Part shown: positions 53,498 through 63,239 of the stretch, one piece after another
Numbering within the stretch: the first letter of the stretch is position 1
Layout of the letters: every line of letters starts with the position of its first letter
Translations under genes and position numbers: made by a program
Notes under the pieces: model-generated
Databases searched by the model: none
Seen by the model: only the letters and a program-made list of their open reading frames with translations
Told to the model about the DNA's origin: nothing
Source: Pelagibacteraceae bacterium AG-345-F21
GTDB lineage: Bacteria > Pseudomonadota > Alphaproteobacteria > Pelagibacterales > Pelagibacteraceae
Length of the DNA stretch: 64,000 nt
NCBI GenBank assembly: GCA_003281795.1
Contig: QCAW01000005.1
Location: forward strand, 1-64,000
Direction: 5' to 3'

Positions 53498-54945
53498 TTA
53501 TTAGACTTACTACTTAACAAGGACAATTGTTTGACTTTTAAGTCATTAATGTTATCCGATGGTTTTATTGGATAATCGCCTGTAAAATAATGATCACTAA
53601 ATTGTGGATATGATTTGTTTCTTTCCCCTTTTCCTAAGGCAATGTAAAGACCTTCCAGGCTTAAAAATTTTAATGTTTTAGCGCCTATGTAGTCACACAT
53701 TTCTTGATTAGTTTTTTTGTGTGCTAGAAGCTCTTCTTTAGTAGGCATGTCAACACCGTAAAAATCAGGAAATTTTATTTCAGGACAAGCAATTCTAACG
53801 TGCACATCTTTTGCTCCTGCTTCAATCAGCATTTTTACTATTTTATAACAAGTTGTTCCCCTTACCAAAGAGTCATCTATTAATATTATTGATTTATTTT
53901 TGACAATACTTTTTGTTGAACTTAATTTTAATTTGACGCCTAGGCTTCTTATATTTTGTGCTGGTTCAATAAATGTTCTGCCAACATAATGATTTCTAAT
54001 TAACCCTAATTCGAATTCTTTTTTAGAGCATGAAGAAAATCCAAGAGCAGCAGGAACTCCAGAGTCTGGAACAGGCACAACAAGGTCTGCTTCTATGTTC
54101 GACTCCTTTGCAAGCTGAATACCAAATCTTTTTCTATATTCATACGCACACTTGCCATCAACTATACTGTCGGGTCTAGCAAAATAAATATACTCAAATA
54201 CACAAGGTCTAGCTTTTTGTTTTGGAAAAGGTTTTATACTAGATAATTTTTCGTTTTCGACTACTACAATTTCTCCATTTTCTACCTCTCTAATGAATTT
54301 TGCCCCAACAATATCCAGAGCACAAGTTTCCGATGCAAATATGTAAGAATTATTTAATTTTCCAATTACTAATGGACGAATACCAAAAGGATCTCTTACT
54401 CCTATAAGTTTTTTATTAGTCATTAGAATTAGAGAGTACCCTCCTTTTATTTGAAAGAGAGCTTCTATTAATTTATCAATTATTTTCTCTCTTTTTGATT
54501 TCGCTACAAGTTGAACAATAGTTTCTGTATCACTAGTGGTTCTAAAAATAGCTCCATCGCTGACTAAATTTTCCCTCAATGAAAGAGCATTAGTTAAATT
54601 TCCATTGTGAGCAATACTTAACCCTCCCATATGAAGATCAGCAAAAAAAGGTTGAATATTGCGCAAGGATGTTTCTCCAGTAGTAGAATATCGATTGTGT
54701 CCAATTGCAAATTTTCCAGGGAGTTTTTTTATTACATCAATTTTAGTAAAATGATCACCTACTAAACCTTGTTTTTTTTCTGAGTGATAATTTTTACCAT
54801 CAAAAGAGACTATTCCACATCCCTCTTGTCCTCTATGCTGGAGAGCATGCAAACCTAAAGCTGTAAGAGCCGAAGAGTCTTCATGATTTGATATTCCAAA
54901 AATTCCACATTCTTCTCTTAATTTATCTAAATTAAATTTTTTCAA
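53494..54945 (-). CDS. purF: Amidophosphoribosyltransferase
   Basis: CGIFGI; GLHALQHRGQEGCGIVS; IIDDSLVRGTTCYKIVKMLIEAGAKDVHVRIACPE. Confidence 0.97.
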   Translation of the reverse strand: MKKFNLDKLREECGIFGISNHEDSSALTALGLHALQHRGQEGCGIVSFDGKNYHSEKKQGLVGDHFTKIDVIKKLPGKFAIGHNRYSTTGETSLRNIQPFFADLHMGGLSIAHNGNLTNALSLRENLVSDGAIFRTTSDTETIVQLVAKSKREKIIDKLIEALFQIKGGYSLILMTNKKLIGVRDPFGIRPLVIGKLNNSYIFASETCALDIVGAKFIREVENGEIVVVENEKLSSIKPFPKQKARPCVFEYIYFARPDSIVDGKCAYEYRKRFGIQLAKESNIEADLVVPVPDSGVPAALGFSSCSKKEFELGLIRNHYVGRTFIEPAQNIRSLGVKLKLSSTKSIVKNKSIILIDDSLVRGTTCYKIVKMLIEAGAKDVHVRIACPEIKFPDFYGVDMPTKEELLAHKKTNQEMCDYIGAKTLKFLSLEGLYIALGKGERNKSYPQFSDHYFTGDYPIKPSDNINDLKVKQLSLLSSKSNN

Positions 54946-55480
54946 TTTTATCTTTTGTATCTAAAAAGTCTTCACTGGAGGGAAATTCTTCAATAAGTAT
55001 TTCACTTCCTTTTTTTACAATGTTGAATGATACAGCATCCTCAGCTGATATACCCCAATTTTGATAAGGATAAAACCAATTTAATATTGTAAACAAACAA
55101 ACAGAGACTATATAACCTTTAAAAAATCCAAATAATAAGCCAAATGATTTGTCAATTGAACCAACTCCAGTCCAGGTAACAGCTCGTCCTAATGATTTGC
55201 CCACAACTATTATTATAAATAATGAGAAAACAAAAATAATCAATCCTAAACCAACATTATTAACGAAATCAGAATCAATATAATCACTTACCCACGGTTG
55301 CAATTTAGGAACCAGTATAATTGTTATAATTAGTGAAAAAATCCATTTCATAAAAGATACGACACTCATAGAAAAACCTTTTATAAAACATTGAATTACA
55401 CTGTAGATAAGAACTAGAGCGAATATAATATCAAACCAATTAAGTTTATTAATAAACTCTAAAATAAAATCAAAATTCAT
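54932..55480 (-). CDS. cvpA: CvpA family membrane protein
   Basis: NWFDIIFALVLIYSVIQCFIKGF N-terminus; adjacent to purF. Confidence 0.88.
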   Translation of the reverse strand: MNFDFILEFINKLNWFDIIFALVLIYSVIQCFIKGFSMSVVSFMKWIFSLIITIILVPKLQPWVSDYIDSDFVNNVGLGLIIFVFSLFIIIVVGKSLGRAVTWTGVGSIDKSFGLLFGFFKGYIVSVCLFTILNWFYPYQNWGISAEDAVSFNIVKKGSEILIEEFPSSEDFLDTKDKIEKI

Positions 55481-55488
55481 TTAATATT

Positions 55489-57957
55489 TTATTTTTCCTG
55501 TCCAAATGGTTTTAAAATTAAAATCAATTTAGGTAAAAGAGTTAAAACAGAAGTCATAGCTAATAACATAGCTATTCCGGTAAAAACGCCAAAATAAATT
55601 GTAGGGATAAAATTTGACAAAACTAGAATTGAAAAGCCAAAAACAATGGTTATAGAGGTATTTAGTATTGCTACTCCTACAGTGCTATGACACCTATCAA
55701 GAGTTTTATTGTAGTTGTTTATTTTTTTGAATTCTTCTTTAAATCTGTAAATATAATGAATACTATTGTCTACTGCTATTCCAATGGTAATAGCCGCTAT
55801 AGTTATAGTCATCATATCTAAAGGAATGCCCAGCAAACCAATTATGCCAAGAATAAAAAAAGCTGCTATAAAATTTGGAACAACTCCTATAGAGGAAAGG
55901 ACAATATTCCTGAATAAAACAAAAAACATTAAAAAAATTCCAAGTATTACTATGCCCAAAGTAAGTATTTGAGATTTAAATAAACTTTGTAGCAAATTGT
56001 TAAACAAAATTAAGACACCAGCTAACTTAAATTCATCTTTTTCTAGACCAAGTTTTGTATTTAAATCAGAATTTATTTTATTGATTAAATCATTTCTTCT
56101 TAGATTTTCTAATGAGTCTTTAATTCTTACACTTATTCTTGCCTCATCTTTGTCAACTGATATGTAGGGGGTAACAATTTCTTTTTTAATTAGATCTGGT
56201 ATTTTGCTGTATAAAACCGCTATTTCTAAGCTTTGCAATTGTTTGTTATTTAAATCTTCTGCCACTCTTAAAATTGAGCCAAAAGATAAAACCTTACCAA
56301 TTTCTGGAAGGGAGTCTAAATAATCATGGACTTTAATGATTTTATCCATTTTATCTCTTGTAAACCAATATTTCGCTTTGTCCTCAGCAGTTTCACTTTC
56401 TTCTTCCCATTCATCGAATTCATCACTATCCACTTTAGCTGTTTCTTTTTTTACTGGAAATTTTAAAATTATATTTAATGGAGTAGTGCCTCCTAAATCA
56501 TCATCAATTTTTTTCATTCCTTTATAAATTTCAGTTTCTTTATCAAAATAATTTATAAAACTATTTTCAACTTCAAGCTTAGATATTCCAATTATACTAA
56601 ATATAATTATTAAAAATGTAGATCCAAAAATAAGAAATTTGTTATTTTTTGTAAAAGAACTTAACGCAGAGGTTATTAATGATTTTTCAGTATCTTTAAT
56701 GCCTATTTCTTGTTCGGCTGAGAATAAGTTTAGCAGAGAGGGTAATAATAAAAATGTAACAAATAAAGAAACAATTAATCCTAAAGTCATCATCCATCCA
56801 AAATCTATAATCGGTTTTATGCCACTAAAAACCAAAGATAAAAAGGCACATATAGTAGTTAAAACAGTATATAGAATTGGAAGCATCATTTTTTTACTAG
56901 CTTCAAAAACAGCCTCCTCTTTCGTTAGTTGAGGAAATTCTTTTTTTAATTGTAAAAATCTTACTGTCACATGGATATTCATAGCCATGTTTAATATTAG
57001 CATTAAAGCAATGAAGTTTGATGAAATCACTGTTACTTTCCATCCAATCAATCCTAGTAGACCAATCATAATAATTACTGAGGTTGCACAGCCTAATAAC
57101 GGCATGACCACCCATTTAAAATTTCTAAAAATAAACCAAAGTGTTAAAATAATAAAAATGAATACACCAATTCCAAAAACTACTATGTCGCTTTTAATGT
57201 AGCTCATCATATCGTCCGCAATCATTGGGATGCCTCCTAAATGGATTTTAGCATTTTCTCCGTATTTGTTAATTACATCTCTTATTTCAGATATATTTTG
57301 ATGATTTCTTATATTATATAAATTTTTATATTCTTCGTATTCAATAAGAAATTTTTTATAATTTACTTTTTCTTTTTTTGATAATCCTGTTTCAACTGAT
57401 TGAGAAAAATATTTATCTTTGACTTTTATATATTCAGCTAGTCTTTCATCTTTCTTTAAATAAACAACTATACCTGAAGTTTTACCATCTTCGCTAATAA
57501 CATAATTTTTATAAATAGGACTATTAATTATTTCATTAAATCCTCTTTTTCTATCTATTTCTGGGTAAGCCAAAGTTTTATAATTTTTTAGCCTCTCCAT
57601 CAAACCTTCATCAGAGCTTTTTAGTAGAGGAACATCTATAACTGTTATAACACTATCTACCCAAGTTAATTTTTCAATTTTAGACTTGAGTAATTGAAGG
57701 TTGAGAATAGTTTCTTTTTCAGTAAAACTTGAAATTGGAGTATATGTTAAAACCAGAAAATCTTTTGAACCATATGTTTTATTAACTTCTCTTAAATATT
57801 TAAGATCTGGATCACCTTCTAGCAAAAGCGCATCGGATGAAGCATCTAGATTGAAATTTTTTGCTTGATAAAGTGAAAACCCAATTAAAATTACTAAAAA
57901 AAACAGAGTTACTTTTGAAAAATCTATTACTATTTTTTTATAAATATTGGCAAACAT
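55489..57957 (-). CDS. RND/MMPL superfamily exporter (sterol-sensing-domain-like)
   Basis: 822 aa, two 6-TM blocks; ITIAAITIGIAVDNSIHYIYRFKEEF motif. Confidence 0.88.
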   Translation of the reverse strand: MFANIYKKIVIDFSKVTLFFLVILIGFSLYQAKNFNLDASSDALLLEGDPDLKYLREVNKTYGSKDFLVLTYTPISSFTEKETILNLQLLKSKIEKLTWVDSVITVIDVPLLKSSDEGLMERLKNYKTLAYPEIDRKRGFNEIINSPIYKNYVISEDGKTSGIVVYLKKDERLAEYIKVKDKYFSQSVETGLSKKEKVNYKKFLIEYEEYKNLYNIRNHQNISEIRDVINKYGENAKIHLGGIPMIADDMMSYIKSDIVVFGIGVFIFIILTLWFIFRNFKWVVMPLLGCATSVIIMIGLLGLIGWKVTVISSNFIALMLILNMAMNIHVTVRFLQLKKEFPQLTKEEAVFEASKKMMLPILYTVLTTICAFLSLVFSGIKPIIDFGWMMTLGLIVSLFVTFLLLPSLLNLFSAEQEIGIKDTEKSLITSALSSFTKNNKFLIFGSTFLIIIFSIIGISKLEVENSFINYFDKETEIYKGMKKIDDDLGGTTPLNIILKFPVKKETAKVDSDEFDEWEEESETAEDKAKYWFTRDKMDKIIKVHDYLDSLPEIGKVLSFGSILRVAEDLNNKQLQSLEIAVLYSKIPDLIKKEIVTPYISVDKDEARISVRIKDSLENLRRNDLINKINSDLNTKLGLEKDEFKLAGVLILFNNLLQSLFKSQILTLGIVILGIFLMFFVLFRNIVLSSIGVVPNFIAAFFILGIIGLLGIPLDMMTITIAAITIGIAVDNSIHYIYRFKEEFKKINNYNKTLDRCHSTVGVAILNTSITIVFGFSILVLSNFIPTIYFGVFTGIAMLLAMTSVLTLLPKLILILKPFGQEK

Positions 57958-58010
57958 TATGATATTTCAGATATATCTTAATTTTTTTATAACTAAAGGA
58001 AAAACTAGGG

Positions 58011-59474
58011 TTAATTTTTGTTTAAATCTTTAAATTTTGTATAAATCCCCTCGAATTCAACTTTAATTGTGCCAGTAGGACCATGTCTTTGTTTTCCTAA
58101 AATTATATCTGCTAAACCATTTACATCGTTCATTTTAGATTGCCACTCGGCGTGTTCGATAGATCCTAGTTTAGGCTGTTTTCTTTCCAAATAATATTCT
58201 TCTCTATAAACAAACATCACAACATCAGCATCTTGTTCTATTGATCCAGATTCTCTTAAATCAGCTAATTGAGGTTGTTTATCATCTCTTTGTTCGACAG
58301 CTCTGGACAGTTGTGACAAAGCAAGAACCGGGACACCTAACTCTTTTGCTAATGCTTTTAAACCTTGTGTTATTTCAGAAATTTCTTGAACTCTACCATC
58401 ATTCCTTAGTAAATTACTCGCTCTCATCAATTGAATATAATCAACCACAACCAGACTTAGCCCAAACAATCTTTTAATACGCCTAGCTCTATTACTAAGA
58501 GTAGCTATCGTTATTGCAGGAGTTTCGTCTATATACAAGGGAAGATTATAAATATTTCTTGAAGTTTCAATATACCTATTTATTTCTTCTTCCGTTACTT
58601 TTCCTCTTCTAATGTCGTCAGATTTAATTCTAGCTTGTTCAGATAAAATTCTTGTAGACAGTTGTTCAGATGACATTTCAAGAGAAAAAAAAGCAACTGA
58701 AGATTTTTCCTGTCTACTCATTATTTGTTGAGCTGCATGATATGCAATGTTAGTTGCCAAGGCCGTTTTACCCATAGAGGGTCTACCAGCTAAAATTACA
58801 AGATCAGATTTGTGTAAACCTCCTAATTTTTCATCCAAATCGGTTAAACCTGTTGGGACTCCTACAATTCCTTTATCATTTTTCATCGCCAAAGTTGCCA
58901 TTTCGATTGTTTGATCTAAAGCTTGATTAAATTTTAAAAAGGACTGTGAAAAGCTTCCTCGTTCCGCTAAATCAAACAATGACTTTTCAGTTTTTTCTAT
59001 AATTTTTTCAGCGTTGCTGTCTTTAGTGTTTAAAGTTTCGTGGTTCAAATCGTCGGAAATTAAAACCAACTCTCTTCGTAAATACATTTCGTGTATTACT
59101 TTTGCATAATCTACGGCTTGTTTCGTAGAAGAAGAAAATCTTGTTAATTTTACCAAATATTCTGTACCTCCTACTTCTTCAAGCATATCATCTTTTTCAA
59201 AATAATTTTTTAAAGTAATTGGATTAGCTATCATTCCTTTATTATTTAGTATTTCGATAACCTCGTAAATCTTTGTATGCGCTGGATCATAAAAACTTGT
59301 TGGATTAATTATATTAGCAACTTCATCTATAATGTCGTTATTTACTAATATTGAACCCAATAAAGCTTGTTCTGCCTCAATGTTAGAAGGTTGTTTCTTA
59401 TCTAAATTATTTTCAGATAATTTAATTTTTTCCATTAGCAGATGATAGTTAAGAGAATCTTTTTTGAAAGACAA
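58011..59474 (-). CDS. dnaB: Replicative DNA helicase
   Basis: PSNIEAEQALLGSILVNN; ILAGRPSMGKTALATNIA; VVDYIQLM; SGSIEQDADVVMFVYREEYY. Confidence 0.97.
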   Translation of the reverse strand: MSFKKDSLNYHLLMEKIKLSENNLDKKQPSNIEAEQALLGSILVNNDIIDEVANIINPTSFYDPAHTKIYEVIEILNNKGMIANPITLKNYFEKDDMLEEVGGTEYLVKLTRFSSSTKQAVDYAKVIHEMYLRRELVLISDDLNHETLNTKDSNAEKIIEKTEKSLFDLAERGSFSQSFLKFNQALDQTIEMATLAMKNDKGIVGVPTGLTDLDEKLGGLHKSDLVILAGRPSMGKTALATNIAYHAAQQIMSRQEKSSVAFFSLEMSSEQLSTRILSEQARIKSDDIRRGKVTEEEINRYIETSRNIYNLPLYIDETPAITIATLSNRARRIKRLFGLSLVVVDYIQLMRASNLLRNDGRVQEISEITQGLKALAKELGVPVLALSQLSRAVEQRDDKQPQLADLRESGSIEQDADVVMFVYREEYYLERKQPKLGSIEHAEWQSKMNDVNGLADIILGKQRHGPTGTIKVEFEGIYTKFKDLNKN

Positions 59475-59509
59475 AAGTTACACACTTTTTTTCTTTACCT
59501 GTGGAAAAG

Positions 59510-59965
59510 TTATGCCGATTGAATTTTGTCTATTTTGATAGAAATTTGAGCCGAAACATCTGAATGAAAATTTAAATCAACTTTATATAAACCAATTTTA
59601 TTTAGCTCATTTTTTAATATTATCTGAGATGGTTTAACTTCTATTTTCATTTTTTGCATAATTATATTAGAAATCTCTTTTGGTTTTATAGAACCATATA
59701 ATTCACCGTTTTCTTTACTTTCTTTGTTAAAAGCAAAAATCTTTTTATTTACCTGCTGGGCTATCTCTTTTAATTTGTTTTTAATTTCAGTATTTTTTTT
59801 ATTTAATTCAATTTTTTTTTTTGAAACATATTCTAAATTTTCTTTATTAAATCTAAGAGCTTTTCCTGTTTTCAAAAGATAGTTTCTTCCGTATCCAGGT
59901 TTAACCTTTACTTTATCCCCAATATTACCAAGTTTAATAATGTTTTCTAAAAGTATTAATTCCAT
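59510..59965 (-). CDS. rplI: 50S ribosomal protein L9
   Basis: MELILLENIIKLGNIGDKVKVKPGYGRNYLLKTGKA. Confidence 0.97.
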   Translation of the reverse strand: MELILLENIIKLGNIGDKVKVKPGYGRNYLLKTGKALRFNKENLEYVSKKKIELNKKNTEIKNKLKEIAQQVNKKIFAFNKESKENGELYGSIKPKEISNIIMQKMKIEVKPSQIILKNELNKIGLYKVDLNFHSDVSAQISIKIDKIQSA

Positions 59966-59967
59966 TT

Positions 59968-60240
59968 TTATATCAACCCTAAAATTTTTGCTTTCTTTAT
60001 TTCTTTAGTTAATTTTTTTTGTTTTCCACTTGATACAGAAGTGATTTTAGAAGACAAAATTTTGTTATTTTCAGATACATACTTTTTTAACAAGTTTAAA
60101 TTTTTATAATCAATTATTGGAGCATTTTTTATTGAAAGAGGGCAGGATCGGTTAAATTTACCTTCAGCTTTTTGAAACAAGCTTAGTTTATTTAATGAAT
60201 TTGTGTTTCTTTTTTGAAATTTTTTACCTTTTCTTTTCAT
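59968..60240 (-). CDS. rpsR: 30S ribosomal protein S18
   Basis: CPL...IDYKNLNLLKKYVSENNKILSSKITSVSSGKQKKLTKEIKKAKILGLI. Confidence 0.96.
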   Translation of the reverse strand: MKRKGKKFQKRNTNSLNKLSLFQKAEGKFNRSCPLSIKNAPIIDYKNLNLLKKYVSENNKILSSKITSVSSGKQKKLTKEIKKAKILGLI

Positions 60241-60243
60241 AAT

Positions 60244-60567
60244 TTAATTTTCTTTTTTAAAATACTCTTTTTTTGTATCTAAACTTTTATACTTTACTAT
60301 TAAATGTCTTATGATCGACCCGTCAATTTTTATTTTTTTGTTTATCTCTTTTAATGTTTGAGAGCTTCCTTCAAATTTATAGTGAATATAAAATGCTTTA
60401 TTATATTTTTTAATTTTTCTTGAAAGATTCATTAACCCCCATTCCTCAACTTTTATGACTTTTCCTTTATTATCGTTAATAACGCTAGTATATTTTTCTT
60501 TAATTTTGTCTAGTTCTGACTTAGGCAAGTCTTGTTTTGCTACTATGGTGTTTTCGTAAAATGACAT
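60244..60567 (-). CDS. rpsF: 30S ribosomal protein S6
   Basis: YENTIVAKQDLPKSELDKIKEKY; VEEWGLMNLSRKIKKYNKAFYIHY. Confidence 0.96.
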   Translation of the reverse strand: MSFYENTIVAKQDLPKSELDKIKEKYTSVINDNKGKVIKVEEWGLMNLSRKIKKYNKAFYIHYKFEGSSQTLKEINKKIKIDGSIIRHLIVKYKSLDTKKEYFKKEN

Positions 60568-60678
60568 AAAAAGATTATTGTTTAATAGTTTGCTTTAAAG
60601 TACACATTGTAAAAAAGGGTTTATACTATAATAGGTATTTATATCAACACTAATTATTTACGATTAATTGCTAAATAT

Positions 60679-62331
60679 ATGAACGCTATACTGTTTCCAG
60701 GCCAAGGTTCTCAAATAGTAGGAATGGGATCTGAATTTTACAATAATTTTGATATTGTTAAAAAAATTTTTAATGAGGCAGACAACAAACTTAATTTTAA
60801 GATTTCAGATATTATACTTAAAGGTCCTGAAGACGAATTAAAATTAACCAAAAATACACAGCCAGCAATTTTAGTAGTAAGTTTTTCAATATATACAGTT
60901 TTAAAGAAAGAATTTAATTTTAATCTTAGTACGACAAAATTTTTTGCGGGACATTCATTAGGTGAATATAGCGCTTTAGTATCATCTAATTCATTGTCAT
61001 TTAGTGACGCTCTTTACTTATTGTATGAAAGAGGAAAGTCAATGCAAGAGGCCGTTCCTTTAGGTAGAGGAAGCATGATTGCAGTAATGGGTTCAAAAAT
61101 TAATGAGTTAAAAGAATTGATACATGAAATTAAAGACAAAAAAATTTGTGAGATAGCAAATGATAACGCAGAGGGACAAACAATTATAAGTGGCGACACA
61201 GATTCAATAAATTTTCTTAAAATAATTCTTAAAGAAAAAAAAAAAAGATTTGTTCCTTTAAATGTGAGCGCACCTTTTCATTGCTCTTTAATGAAACCTG
61301 CAGCTGATAAAATGAAAGATAAAATAAATTCAATTGTTTTTAAAAAACCAGAAATTGACCTAATTTGTAATGTAACTTCAATGCCTGAAAACCAACCAGA
61401 CAAAATTAAAGAGCTTTTAGTACAACAAATTTATTCACCAGTCAGATGGCGTGAAAGTATAATTAATATGCATAATCAAAAAGTTGCTAATTTTATAGAA
61501 ATAGGGCCTGGTAAAGTTTTGTCTGGAATGGTTAAAAGGACTGTGAAGAACATTAATTGCTTTAGTATAAATTCAATAGATGATATGAAAAAAACAATCG
61601 ATGAACTTAAAAATAAAAAAGTTGTAATTACAGGGGCTACTGGTGGAATAGGTAATAGCCTAGTAAAAAAATTCGCTGAAAGTGGATCGAAGATTCTGGC
61701 AACTGGTACAAATGAGGATAAATTAAATAAACTTAAAAGTGAATTTAAAGATATTCAAGTTGAAAAATTTAATTTGGGAGAGCACTCGAAAATTGAGTCT
61801 TTTATTGATTTAGCAAACGATAAATTAATCGGTATAGATATTTTAGTCAATAACGCTGGTATAAATTTAGATAGCTTAACTATAAGACTTACCGAAGAAA
61901 AATGGAAAAAAGTATTAGATATAAATCTAACCTCAACTTTCTTAATGTGCAAATCTGCAATAAAAAAAATGATTAAAAATAAATCTGGAAAGATTATAAA
62001 TATAACGTCAATTGTTGGGCATACGGGAAATTTTGGACAAACAAATTATTCTGCATCAAAAGCAGGTATAGTTGCTTTTTCAAAAAGTTTAGCCCTAGAA
62101 TATGCAAAAAAAAATATTAATATAAACTGTGTGTCTCCCGGTTTTATAAAAACCGAAATGACTGATAAAATTCCAGAGGAATATAAAACAAAGTTGATAA
62201 GCAGAATTCCTGCTGGGGACTTAGGAACTGGAGATGATGTTTCAAATTGTGTAGCATTTTTAGCTTCAGATATGGCCAATTACATCAACGGTGAAACCAT
62301 TCATGTTAATGGCGGTATGTATATGGCTTGA
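60679..62331 (+). CDS. fabD-fabG: FabD-FabG single ORF: malonyl-CoA-ACP transacylase fused in frame to 3-oxoacyl-ACP reductase
   Basis: ILFPGQGSQIVGMG, GHSLGEYSAL (FabD); KVVITGATGGIGNSLVKKF, NNAGINLDSL, YSASKAGIVAFSKSLALEYA (FabG); in-frame ATG at 61585 at the domain boundary. Confidence 0.93.
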   Translation: MNAILFPGQGSQIVGMGSEFYNNFDIVKKIFNEADNKLNFKISDIILKGPEDELKLTKNTQPAILVVSFSIYTVLKKEFNFNLSTTKFFAGHSLGEYSALVSSNSLSFSDALYLLYERGKSMQEAVPLGRGSMIAVMGSKINELKELIHEIKDKKICEIANDNAEGQTIISGDTDSINFLKIILKEKKKRFVPLNVSAPFHCSLMKPAADKMKDKINSIVFKKPEIDLICNVTSMPENQPDKIKELLVQQIYSPVRWRESIINMHNQKVANFIEIGPGKVLSGMVKRTVKNINCFSINSIDDMKKTIDELKNKKVVITGATGGIGNSLVKKFAESGSKILATGTNEDKLNKLKSEFKDIQVEKFNLGEHSKIESFIDLANDKLIGIDILVNNAGINLDSLTIRLTEEKWKKVLDINLTSTFLMCKSAIKKMIKNKSGKIINITSIVGHTGNFGQTNYSASKAGIVAFSKSLALEYAKKNININCVSPGFIKTEMTDKIPEEYKTKLISRIPAGDLGTGDDVSNCVAFLASDMANYINGETIHVNGGMYMA

Positions 62332-62386
62332 CAATTCTATTGAATAATTTATGAAGAAATTATCATTAACACAACAAAGGTAATCA

Positions 62387-62629
62387 ATGGCAGAGGATAT
62401 AAAATCAAAGATATAAAAAATAGTTGCAGACCATTTAGGCATTGAAGAAGAGAAGGTAACAGAAGAAGCTAGTTTTATAGATGACTTGGGAGCAGACAGT
62501 TTAGACACCGTTGAACTAGTTATGGCTTTTGAAGAAGAATTTGGTTCTGAAATATCTGACAGTGAAGCTGAAAAAATCTTAACCGTTGGAGACGCAATTA
62601 AATTTATTGAGAGCAAATCAAGTTCTTAG
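62387..62629 (+). pseudogene. acpP: Acyl carrier protein with in-frame TAA at codon 10 (62414-62416); otherwise intact, so sequence error or recoding is possible
   Basis: [84 protein letters not shown] upstream of ATG. Confidence 0.88.
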
Positions 62630-62672
62630 TTTCGCAGCAGTAGAATTAATGAGTCATGGTTCTTCAAATATC

Positions 62673-63239
62673 ATGGTTGTTTTATCTTCTCCCTCTGGAG
62701 CCGGGAAAACAACATTAACTAAAAAAATTCAGCAAAAGTACAGCTCTTTCAAAATATCAGTTTCACACACAACTCGCAAACCTAGGAGCAACGAAGTTGA
62801 TGGCGTAGACTATAATTTTATATCAGAAGAAAAATTTCAAGAATTAATAAATAATGGAGCATTTTATGAATATGCTACAATTTTCGGAAATTTTTACGGT
62901 ACATCAAAAAAAACTGTAAATGAATTAATAAAAAAAAATGATATAATTTTTGATATTGATTGGCAGGGCACTAAACAATTATCAAAATTTAAAGAATTGA
63001 ATTTAATAAAAATTTATTTATTACCGCCTAATAAAAATGAGCTTAAAGAAAGACTGGTCAAAAGAAATCAAGACACCCCACAAGAAGTTCAAAAAAGATT
63101 TAAAGCATTTGATGAAGATGTTAAACACTGGGCTGATTATGACTATATAATTATTAACAAAGATTTAGAAAATTGCTATAAACAAATAGAAAAAATTATT
63201 CAAACTCACAAAAATAAACAATTAATTTCTTTCAAATAA
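62673..63239 (+). CDS. gmk: Guanylate kinase (start MVVLSSPSG preferred; MSHGSSNIMVV at 62649 possible)
   Basis: VVLSSPSGAGKTTLTKKI; SVSHTTRKPRSNEVDGVDYNFIS; FDIDWQGTKQL. Confidence 0.95.
   Translation: MVVLSSPSGAGKTTLTKKIQQKYSSFKISVSHTTRKPRSNEVDGVDYNFISEEKFQELINNGAFYEYATIFGNFYGTSKKTVNELIKKNDIIFDIDWQGTKQLSKFKELNLIKIYLLPPNKNELKERLVKRNQDTPQEVQKRFKAFDEDVKHWADYDYIIINKDLENCYKQIEKIIQTHKNKQLISFK

Noticed and set aside
62266-62616. 116-aa minus-strand ORF over acpP
   Set aside because: It is the antisense of acpP; the sense strand encodes a near-perfect AcpP apart from one stop.
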